This document shows, in pieces, positions 30,409 to 37,634 of a DNA stretch of 64,000 nucleotides. The stretch's first letter is position 1. Every line of letters starts with the position of its first letter. The stretch is taken from NCBI RefSeq assembly GCF_012027495.1, contig NZ_SNUK01000004.1, forward strand, positions 62,001 through 126,000, in the 5' to 3' direction. Origin of the DNA: Thermococcus sp. JdF3 (lineage in GTDB: Archaea > Methanobacteriota_B > Thermococci > Thermococcales > Thermococcaceae). The translations under genes and the position numbers were made by a program. The notes under the pieces are model-generated. The model saw only the letters and a program-made list of their open reading frames with translations. It was not told where the DNA came from and did not search any database.

Positions 30409-31295
30409 TCCAGCCCCCTCCCGGTGAGCTTTAAGAAAACGTCCTCAAGTGTCGGCTCCTCAACCCTTATCGTCCGTATCTCGCTCCCCGCCCCCACGAG
30501 GAGTTCCACAATCCTCGGCAGGGCGGTTTTTGAATCTTCTACGGAAATCCTGAGTGCCCCTTCACGCTCTATCGTCCTCGAGAACTCCTCTTTCACGAGC
30601 TCCGTGCCCCTCAGGATGCCCTCGACGTGTATCACACTTTCCTCCCCCGCGAGGGACTTCAGTTCGTCGGGGGTTCCGACGGCTATCACAGTCCCCTCGT
30701 TCATTATCGCCACCCTGTCGGCGAGGGCCTCCGCTTCCTCCATGTAGTGGGTCGCCAGGAGTATCGTTTTTCCCCCTTCGCGGAGCATTCCTATGACCTC
30801 CCAGAGTTCCCTCCGCGAGGGCACATCCAGCCCCGCCGACGGCTCATCGAGGATCAGAAGTTCCGGCTCGTAGAGTAGTGCTATCGCCAGATTGAGGCGC
30901 CTCTTGAAGCCGCCGCTCAGCTCCCTGGCCTTTTTCTTTGCCGGGAGGGAGAACTCCAAGATAAGCTCCCTCACGCGCTCCCTGGGTGCATCGTAGAGGT
31001 CGGCGTAGAAGTGCAGGTTCTCCTCCACGGTCAGGAGGCCGTAGGCCACACTCTCCTGGGGAGCGTAGCCTATCAGTCTGGCGGTCTTCTTTGAGAGGGG
31101 CTCGCCGAAGACCAGTATCTCGCCGGAATCGTAGCCCAGCCCTTCTGCCAGAATCCGTATCAACGTGGTCTTTCCGGCCCCGTTCGGACCGAGGAGCGCG
31201 AAGACCTCCCCTTTTTCAGCTTCGAGGTCTATCCCCTTCAGGGCGAGGAAATCACCGTAGCTTTTCCTCAGCCCCCTGATCTCAAGAGCTTTCAT
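30405..31295 (-). CDS. ABC transporter ATP-binding protein
   Basis: A 296-residue ATPase with Walker A GPNGAGKTT, Q-loop YAPQES, signature LSGGFKRRL, Walker B LLILDEPSAGLD and switch His in LLATHYMEEAE. The C-terminal 80 residues form the regulatory extension common to ABC-2 exporters. The start at 31295 has GGGTGA 5 bases upstream; the in-frame ATG at 31307 lacks one. It pairs with the downstream permease. TTTTATATTC on the minus strand near 31330 is a candidate promoter. Confidence 0.94.
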   Translation of the reverse strand: MKALEIRGLRKSYGDFLALKGIDLEAEKGEVFALLGPNGAGKTTLIRILAEGLGYDSGEILVFGEPLSKKTARLIGYAPQESVAYGLLTVEENLHFYADLYDAPRERVRELILEFSLPAKKKARELSGGFKRRLNLAIALLYEPELLILDEPSAGLDVPSRRELWEVIGMLREGGKTILLATHYMEEAEALADRVAIMNEGTVIAVGTPDELKSLAGEESVIHVEGILRGTELVKEEFSRTIEREGALRISVEDSKTALPRIVELLVGAGSEIRTIRVEEPTLEDVFLKLTGRGLE

Positions 31296-31535
31296 AGGTT
31301 CACCCATTCTCTAGTTGGGTGTCATTGAATATAAAACCCCGGGAAGTTCTGAAATTCAGAATGGCCTCGGCTAACCCTCTTCTCCTCACCGCTCAGCGTG
31401 GCTAACGCTCGTCATCGGCCGGGAGAATTTCGGGGGAACCTTTTAAAAAGCAACCGCCGAGAAGGGAAGGGGGATGAAGAGCGTTTACCGGTCTGATTCG
31501 CTACCGGATGAAGAGACTGGCACTGGCAGACCCCA

Positions 31536-32153
31536 TCACTTCTTGAAGAGCTCGTGCTCCACGAGCGCGACTATGTCGTTGTGGATGTCCTCAACGCTCG
31601 CAAGGGCGTTGACTATCCTCATCTCCGGGAAGCGCTCCGCGAGCTTGAGGTAGTTCTCGCGAACCTTCTTCTGGAGCTCCGCTATCTTGTCGAACTCGGT
31701 CTTTATGCTCCGCCCGTTTATGCGCTTCATGCTCTCCTTCACCGGCAGATCGAGGAGTATCACGAGGTCGGGCCTCACGGCGAATCTGTTGAGGTCAATG
31801 AGCCACTCAAGGTCGAGCCCTCTCGCCCACTGGTATGCGAGGGAGGAGTAGAAGTAGCGGTCGGATATGACGATTTTACCGGCTTCTATTGAGGGTTTTA
31901 TCAGCTTGCTGACGTGCTCTGCCCTGTCTGCGGCGAACAGGAGTGCTTCCGCTTCGTGGCTTATCCTCGCGCCGTCTATGATGCCCTCCTTTCCGCCGGT
32001 GAGCACGAGCTTCCTGATGAGCTTTCCGAAAGCCGTGTCTGTAGGCTCCTTTGTGAGAACGACCTCGTGACCCTTCTCCTCAAACCACTCCGCCAGAAGT
32101 TTTGTCTGAGTTGATTTTCCCGCACCATCGATGCCTTCGATAACAATGAACAT
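31536..32153 (-). CDS. tmk: Thymidylate kinase
   Basis: A 205-residue enzyme phosphorylating dTMP to dTDP. The P-loop [10 protein letters not shown] is at the N-terminus, the DRY-type motif is [13 protein letters not shown], and LVILLDLPV is followed by the lid. A normal archaeal Tmk. The ATG at 32153 gives the usual MFIVIEG start, though GTG at 32159 is better spaced from GGGGGTGA, so two extra residues are possible. It is monocistronic. Confidence 0.95.
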   Translation of the reverse strand: MFIVIEGIDGAGKSTQTKLLAEWFEEKGHEVVLTKEPTDTAFGKLIRKLVLTGGKEGIIDGARISHEAEALLFAADRAEHVSKLIKPSIEAGKIVISDRYFYSSLAYQWARGLDLEWLIDLNRFAVRPDLVILLDLPVKESMKRINGRSIKTEFDKIAELQKKVRENYLKLAERFPEMRIVNALASVEDIHNDIVALVEHELFKK

Positions 32154-32260
32154 TCCCACACAGGTCACCCCCAAAATGGACGGAGAATTATAACGGCGCG
32201 GGCCTTTTTAACGCTTTTCCGTGAAAATTTTTGAAAAGGATTTAAAAAGAGCCCAAAAAT

Positions 32261-32974
32261 TCAAAGGTTCTTTTTCATGTGGTCGAGCAGCTTCCATATG
32301 CTGCCGAACTCCAGCTCCTCCCCGTCCCTGTAGAACTCGACAACCCCCTCGGGCCTGAAGCGCAGTCCAAAGTCGTAGTCACCCTTCCCGAGCTTGTGGA
32401 GGAAGACCTCTTTGGGCTTCGGGGGAAGGTAGCTGGTCATCATATCGTTGATCAGCTCAATCTCGAAGCCGAAGTGGTCGCTCATGCGCGGGAAGAAGAG
32501 CACCGCGGGGGTGTTCATGGCATCGACGAGGGCCTTTCCATCGATGCGGAAGTTGTAGTGCTTGAAGACCTCGTGGAGGAAGTCGTCGAGGGCGTTGGGA
32601 TAATAGACCGTCGCCCCGATGTCGTTGGGGTGGGCCTCTATGAAGCTCCTGCTCTCCAGTATGGCCCCTATTTCGTCGCCATCGAGGCCGCTGACGTAAA
32701 CGCGGACGCCGCCGTAGTAGTACACGTAGGCCAGGGGCAGGCCCTTCCTCATGGCGAAGTCCTTGAGGGCTATGAGGGGAATGAGTCTGACGTCCATGAT
32801 GGTTGAGCCTGTACTGACGATTCCGACCACCATGGCGCGCTTCCCGTACCTTGAGATGGCCCTTCCGTCCCTTCCGACTATTATCGTGCCGTGGGATATC
32901 GTTCCTATTGCCCTTCCGAGAAGGGCGAGCTCCTCAGGGTTGAACCTGGGGGAATAGTACACCTCCACTTTCAT
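32261..32974 (-). CDS. Phosphohexomutase-like protein lacking the catalytic serine loop
   Basis: A 237-residue protein, about half the length of phosphomannomutase. The first 100 residues follow the phosphohexomutase N-terminal domain: TIIVGRDGRAISRYGKRAM, then GIVSTGSTIMDVRLIPLIAL. The expected catalytic TASHNP loop is absent, replaced by LAYVYYYGGVRVYVSG. It is therefore probably not a mutase; it may be a regulatory or structural partner. It directly follows the NDP-sugar pyrophosphorylase, whose stop lies 5 bases before this ATG, so the two are translationally coupled. Confidence 0.75.
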   Translation of the reverse strand: MKVEVYYSPRFNPEELALLGRAIGTISHGTIIVGRDGRAISRYGKRAMVVGIVSTGSTIMDVRLIPLIALKDFAMRKGLPLAYVYYYGGVRVYVSGLDGDEIGAILESRSFIEAHPNDIGATVYYPNALDDFLHEVFKHYNFRIDGKALVDAMNTPAVLFFPRMSDHFGFEIELINDMMTSYLPPKPKEVFLHKLGKGDYDFGLRFRPEGVVEFYRDGEELEFGSIWKLLDHMKKNL

Positions 32975-32978
32975 CACC

Positions 32979-34064
32979 TCAATCAGGCAGTATTATACTC
33001 TCCTTTCCAATCCGGGACTCCACCCAGATCTTGACGTTGGAGCCAATCTTGCTGAAGTCTTCGATGAGCGTGTTGTCGCCGATTACGCTTCCGGGCTGTA
33101 TCACAACGCCCTTCCCAATGTGGACGTTTTCGCCTATTATGGCCTCCCGAATCTCGGCACCATCCTCTATGACGGCACCTGAAAATATCACCGAACGCTC
33201 TATTTTAACGTTTCTGCCAACTTCAACGTCGTCTCCGAGCACCGCGAACCCCCTTATCCCGGGCCTCCTCAGCACGCACCGCCTTCCCGTGACGAGTGCC
33301 CCTCCGTGTTCGAGGTTCCCCTTGAGGCCCTCCGTCCGCAGCTCGGGCAGCAGGAGCCGCCCATGGAAGACGTCTTCCGTTGCCTGGAGGTAGCTGGAGG
33401 GTCTGCCCACGTCGTTCCAGTATTCATTGAACGGGAAACCGTACAGGGCGAGATCGTTCTCCAGCATTCGGGGGAAGAGATCCTTTGAGAAGTCGAAGTT
33501 CATTTCCGTAGGGACGAGATCGAACGCCTCCGGCTCGAAGACGTAGATGCCGGCGTTGACGAGGTTGCTGAACGTCTCCTCCGGCTTCGGCTTCTCCTTG
33601 AAGCGAAGTATCCTGCCATCGTCGTTGATCACCGCTATGCCGTACTGGGTGGGATCCTCAACCCTTGATAGGGCTATCGTGGCGAGGGCTTTTTTTCTGC
33701 GGTGGTACTCGTAGAGCGCCTTAAGGTCAAGGTTCGTCAGCACGTCGCTGGAGACGACGAAAAACGTTTCGTCCATGTTCTTTACCACCTTCTTCGTCGC
33801 CCCTGCTGTTCCGAGCTTGATGTTGTCGCCGTTGGAATACCGCATCCTGACGCCCCAACTGCTTCCGTCCCCGAAGTAGTCAATTATGCGCTCTTTGAGG
33901 TACCCGACCAGGACGTATATCTCATCCACGCCCGCCTTCACCAGGTTTTGAACGGCGTACTCCATAAGCGGCCGGTTGAAGAATGGAATCATCGGCTTTG
34001 GCCGGTACACCGTTAGTGGAAGCAACCTCGTGCCCCTACCTCCGGCCAGAATCACGGCTTTCAT
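32979..34064 (-). CDS. NDP-sugar pyrophosphorylase (mannose-1-P guanylyltransferase-like)
   Basis: A 361-residue nucleotidyltransferase with KAVILAGGRGTRLLPLT, the nucleotide-binding loop, and KPMIPFFNRPLMEY. Catalytic positions include the Asp in VVSSDVLTN and the Lys in FKEKPKPEET. The C-terminal 100 residues are a left-handed beta-helix of hexapeptide repeats (NVHIGKGVVIQPGSVIGDNT). The ATG at 34064 follows GGTG by 6 bases. It probably makes GDP-mannose or a related nucleotide sugar for glycosylation; the exact base and sugar are not determined. Confidence 0.87.
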   Translation of the reverse strand: MKAVILAGGRGTRLLPLTVYRPKPMIPFFNRPLMEYAVQNLVKAGVDEIYVLVGYLKERIIDYFGDGSSWGVRMRYSNGDNIKLGTAGATKKVVKNMDETFFVVSSDVLTNLDLKALYEYHRRKKALATIALSRVEDPTQYGIAVINDDGRILRFKEKPKPEETFSNLVNAGIYVFEPEAFDLVPTEMNFDFSKDLFPRMLENDLALYGFPFNEYWNDVGRPSSYLQATEDVFHGRLLLPELRTEGLKGNLEHGGALVTGRRCVLRRPGIRGFAVLGDDVEVGRNVKIERSVIFSGAVIEDGAEIREAIIGENVHIGKGVVIQPGSVIGDNTLIEDFSKIGSNVKIWVESRIGKESIILPD

Positions 34065-34242
34065 TACAAGCACCGATAGTCTATATCACCGCGAGTTAAT
34101 ATACTTTGCGCCGATGCAGTGAGATGAACACCGGTCGATAAATATGGGCATCTGGTACCTGTCGTTGTGACAAGCTGTCCTCCCTTTTCTGGATAATAAC
34201 CAAAATACGGCCTGGAATTGCCCCATGTGCTGGTCATAACGA

Positions 34243-34257
34243 CGAAGAATTTTTAAG
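34243..34257 (+). promoter_or_regulatory. Promoter of pckG
   Basis: CGAAGAATTTTTAAG combines a BRE-like GAAGAA with a TTTTTAAG TATA, about 32-45 bases before the pckG ATG. TATCAC at 34085 upstream has only a poor right half-site, so a glycolytic-motif operator is not supported. Confidence 0.6.
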
Positions 34258-34288
34258 CCCGAATCCAACTCCCAACGGAGGCGATATT

Positions 34289-36169
34289 ATGAACGCCATT
34301 GAGAAGCTTGAAAAGCTCCTCGATAGAGAGCAGTTTGAGAAAATCAAGGCCCTGAACAACCCGGAACTCCACGAGTTTCTGGCGGAGTGGATTGAGTGGC
34401 TCGAGCCTGATAAGGTCTTCGTCTGCACGGACAGTCCTGAGGACGAGGCCTACGTCAAATGGAAGGCCCTCTACTACGGCGAGGAAAAGATGCTTGAGAC
34501 CCCGAATCACACGGTTCACTACGATAATTACTACGACCAGGCCCGCGACAAGGCCAACACGAAGCTCCTCGTTCCGGGTGGGAAGGCGATTCCCTTCCTC
34601 AACACCAAGGACAGGGACGAGGGTTTGAGGGAGATACGCGAGCTCATGAAGGGCGTTATGAAGGGCAAGGAGCTCTTCGTCTGCTTCTTCGTCCTTGGGC
34701 CCAGGAACTCGGTCTTCACGATTCCTGCCGTTCAGCTCACCGATTCAGCCTACGTCGCCCACTCGGAGTTCATCCTCTACAGGAAGGGCTACGAGGAGTT
34801 CAAGCGCTTGGGTAGAAACGCTCGCTTCTTCCGCTTTGTTCACAGTGAGGGTGAGCTCGACGATAGGAAGACCAGCAAAAACCTCGACAGGAGGAGGATT
34901 TACATCGATCTTCTCGACGAGACCGTTTATTCAGTCAACACCCAGTACGGAGGAAACACCATCGGCTTGAAGAAGCTCGCCTTCAGGCTCACCATCCAGC
35001 GTGCGGTCAGGGAGGGCTGGCTCAGCGAGCACATGTTCCTGATGCGCGTCAACGGCCCCGACGGAAGGAAGACCTACTTCACCGGCGCCTACCCGAGCAT
35101 GTGCGGAAAGACCTCCACCGCCATGATCAGCTGGGAGAACATCGTGGGTGATGACCTCAGCTTTATAGTGCCCGTCAACGGCGTTGCTAGGGGAGCCAAC
35201 GTTGAAAAGGGAGTCTTCGGCATCATCCAGGGCGTCAATCCCGAGGACGACCCGATAATCTGGGAGATACTGCATTCACCGGTCGAGATAATATTCTCCA
35301 ACGTGCTCGTCAAGGACGGCAAGCCCTACTGGAACGAGATGGGGGTTCCGATTCCCGACGAGGGTGAGAACCACAGCGGAAAGTGGTGGCGCGGAAAGAA
35401 GGACGCAGAAGGAAACGAGATACCTCCGAGCCACAAGAACGCCCGCTTCACGGTCTCACTGGAGCACTTCCCGAACGTTGACCTGGAGGCCCTGGAGAAC
35501 CCATGCGGCGTTGAGGTCGGTGGAATGATATTCGGCGGCCGCGACAAGGACACCTGGCCGCCGGTCAGGGAGGCCTTCAACTGGAGGCACGGCATCGTTA
35601 CGATGGGCGCCGCCCTCGAGAGCGAGACCACCGCGGCGACCCTCGGCAAGGAAGGCGTCAGGGCCTTCAACCCGATGGCCATACTTGACTTCATGAGCGT
35701 CCCGCTCGGGGAATACCTCAGGAACTACCTTGACTTTGAGAAGAAGCTCAGAAAGGCCCCCAAGATATTCGCGGTGAACTACTTCCTCCGCGATGAAAAC
35801 GGGAACTGGCTTAACCACAAGCTCGACAAGGGCGTCTGGCTCAAGTGGATGGAGCTGAGGGTTCACGGGGACGTCGGGGCGATAGAGACCCCCATAGGCT
35901 ACATACCGAAGTACGCGGACCTCGCCAGGCTCTTTAAGGAGGTCCTGGACAGGGAGTACACCAGGGAGGAGTACGAGAAACAGTTCACCATCCGCGTTCC
36001 GGAGTTGCTCGCCAAGATAGAGCGCATCGAGACCATCTACCGCGAGAAGGTTGGGGAAGTCCCGGAGGAGCTCTTCCAGGTTCTCGAGGAGGAAAGGAAG
36101 AGGCTCCTTGAGGCCAGGGAGCGGTACGGGGACTACATCAGCCCCTTCGCCCTTGAAGAAAAACTTTAA
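34289..36169 (+). CDS. pckG: Phosphoenolpyruvate carboxykinase (GTP)
   Basis: A 626-residue GTP-dependent enzyme interconverting oxaloacetate and phosphoenolpyruvate in gluconeogenesis or C4 metabolism. The active-site Cys/P-loop is TGAYPSMCGKTSTAM (about residues 270-285), the guanine and metal region includes NPCGVEVGGMIFGGRD, and NYFLRDENGNW closes the substrate site. GGAGGCGAT precedes the ATG. The length is normal. It is monocistronic, with AT-rich sequence at its end that serves as the next gene's promoter. Confidence 0.97.
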   Translation: MNAIEKLEKLLDREQFEKIKALNNPELHEFLAEWIEWLEPDKVFVCTDSPEDEAYVKWKALYYGEEKMLETPNHTVHYDNYYDQARDKANTKLLVPGGKAIPFLNTKDRDEGLREIRELMKGVMKGKELFVCFFVLGPRNSVFTIPAVQLTDSAYVAHSEFILYRKGYEEFKRLGRNARFFRFVHSEGELDDRKTSKNLDRRRIYIDLLDETVYSVNTQYGGNTIGLKKLAFRLTIQRAVREGWLSEHMFLMRVNGPDGRKTYFTGAYPSMCGKTSTAMISWENIVGDDLSFIVPVNGVARGANVEKGVFGIIQGVNPEDDPIIWEILHSPVEIIFSNVLVKDGKPYWNEMGVPIPDEGENHSGKWWRGKKDAEGNEIPPSHKNARFTVSLEHFPNVDLEALENPCGVEVGGMIFGGRDKDTWPPVREAFNWRHGIVTMGAALESETTAATLGKEGVRAFNPMAILDFMSVPLGEYLRNYLDFEKKLRKAPKIFAVNYFLRDENGNWLNHKLDKGVWLKWMELRVHGDVGAIETPIGYIPKYADLARLFKEVLDREYTREEYEKQFTIRVPELLAKIERIETIYREKVGEVPEELFQVLEEERKRLLEARERYGDYISPFALEEKL

Positions 36170-36196
36170 ATTTTAACTTTTTTTCACTTTCTCTGA

Positions 36197-37576
36197 ATGA
36201 AGGTTGGGGAACTTCACGGATATCCAATTTCGATTGAGGTTCTCCTTAGAGATAGGAGGCTCGTTATGAGGCCCTCAGTCTACACCCACGAAAGGGGCTG
36301 GGTGAGGTTCGAGGGTGTTCAGGGAACGGCGCTCCTTGAGTGGCTTCTCCTCCTGCCGGTCGGGCATTACTGGGGTGGCTATGTTCCACCGGTTCCACTG
36401 AGATGGAAGTTCCGGACGGCCGATGACTACGTTTGCATAGCGGATGGGTGCATGGACTGGAAGCGTCTCCTAAAAGAATCGCTGGTTATGACGTATCGGT
36501 TCCTAAGGGACCACGCCGGAAAGATAAACCGCCTCCTGCTGGAGAGGGAGCAAAAGCCCATCAACTACTCAAGCCTCGGCAAAGCGTACAGAAAGGCTGT
36601 GGAACTCCACCGCGAGAGGTACGGGGAGCCTTGGTTCCTCCTGCGCCCGAAGTTCAGGGGCAGGGTGCTTGAGTTCTGGATTGACCTTTCAACGTACGAC
36701 TCCTGCGACATCGAATACGCATGGGGAGAGCTGAAGGTTATGGACGTTCCCCTCGGGAGCTGGTGCATCGAAAATGAGGAAGGTGCGTGTGTGGGCTTCT
36801 ATGGCTTCGTGCAGGAGCTCCTCCACGTTGCACACTCCATAGTCACGGGACACAACAAACTCCACGTGTACAACCTCGAGGATGCCCTGGATGAAAATCT
36901 GCCCGTTAGAAAGGATTCACTAATCATACGGACATCCCTCTTCTTCCAGTTCCTCGACTTCTACTTCGAGGTGCCCCGTGGGGGGAAGGTAGTTAGGATA
37001 CACCGCGTGAACGAAATGGGTGACTGGTTCCCAAAGATTAAGATAGTTGAGGTGCCCCTAGGAGATTTCCTCCACGACGTCATCGCGCTTGGGAGGTGGT
37101 ACTTCGAGAATTTCGGGGTCTTCTGGAAAATTGAGGAAACGATATCCAAGGTTTCCAAAAGGGACTACTACGCGAGCATAATGAACGTGTATCTCTCAGC
37201 ACTCGGCGCGATGAAAAAGAAGAAGGGAAAGGAACGGGTTCCAACTCCCCTGTCAAAGAGATACCGTGCGTGGACGCTTTGGTGCAAGGACGACGAGCTC
37301 CCCGTGGAAGTCAGCGGGCGCCTGTTCAAGCTCCGGGAACTGACATCCGAACCTTTCGGGCTGGTGGACGAAATAGAACGAGAGCTCACAAAGATATACG
37401 GCAGGTACCGGAACCCGTTTTCGGAAATGGGCGACACCTTTGAAATCCGGCTCAAAGCTTCCCCCAAAGACCTCCCCGGTTCGGAGCTCGTTCTGACATT
37501 GAAGAGACACTGGAAGGGGAAGTATCAGCTCGTAAAAATCCGCGTCCTGCGGACTTCGTCAAACGTCGAGCGGTAA
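36197..37576 (+). CDS. Protein of unknown function, 459 residues
   Basis: No family is recognised. The sequence is soluble, aromatic-rich and basic at the C-terminus (residues about 330-459: KKKKGKERVPTPLSKRYRAW). Cysteines at CIADGC (residues about 78-83) and SWC may form a disulfide or bind metal. Secondary structure looks like alternating long helices and strands. The ATG lies about 27 bases after a TATA (AACTTTAAATTTTAAC) in the end of pckG and lacks a ribosome-binding site, so it is probably leaderless. Codon use is like its neighbours. Confidence 0.75.
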   Translation: MKVGELHGYPISIEVLLRDRRLVMRPSVYTHERGWVRFEGVQGTALLEWLLLLPVGHYWGGYVPPVPLRWKFRTADDYVCIADGCMDWKRLLKESLVMTYRFLRDHAGKINRLLLEREQKPINYSSLGKAYRKAVELHRERYGEPWFLLRPKFRGRVLEFWIDLSTYDSCDIEYAWGELKVMDVPLGSWCIENEEGACVGFYGFVQELLHVAHSIVTGHNKLHVYNLEDALDENLPVRKDSLIIRTSLFFQFLDFYFEVPRGGKVVRIHRVNEMGDWFPKIKIVEVPLGDFLHDVIALGRWYFENFGVFWKIEETISKVSKRDYYASIMNVYLSALGAMKKKKGKERVPTPLSKRYRAWTLWCKDDELPVEVSGRLFKLRELTSEPFGLVDEIERELTKIYGRYRNPFSEMGDTFEIRLKASPKDLPGSELVLTLKRHWKGKYQLVKIRVLRTSSNVER

Positions 37577-37588
37577 GGCTTTTTAAGG
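37575..37588 (+). promoter_or_regulatory. TATA promoter of malP
   Basis: AAGGCTTTTTAAGG lies about 20-30 bases before the operator described next and 47-60 bases before the ATG. Transcription is predicted to start near 37610, inside the operator. Confidence 0.6.
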
Positions 37589-37603
37589 ACATCGATAACT
37601 AAG

Positions 37604-37620
37604 TATCACCCAGGATGATA
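37604..37620 (+). promoter_or_regulatory. Thermococcales glycolytic motif (TGM)-like operator at malP
   Basis: TATCAC, 5 bases, ATGATA. The consensus TGM, bound by the TrmB-type regulator Tgr/TrmBL1, is TATCAC-N5-GTGATA, so 11 of 12 defined positions match. It lies downstream of the TATA, overlapping the predicted transcription start, which in this family is the repressing arrangement used for sugar-degrading genes. Confidence 0.7.
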
Positions 37621-37634
37621 TACGGGTGGTTGCC

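Noticed and set aside
31474-31700. ATG after a TATA-like CCTTTTAAAAAG, plus strand, antisense to tmk
   Set aside because: The frame is open only as a shadow of tmk; no conserved-looking sequence.
34085-34101. TATCAC as a TGM operator near pckG
   Set aside because: The right half-site matches GTGATA at only about half of the positions and lies far from the pckG TATA.
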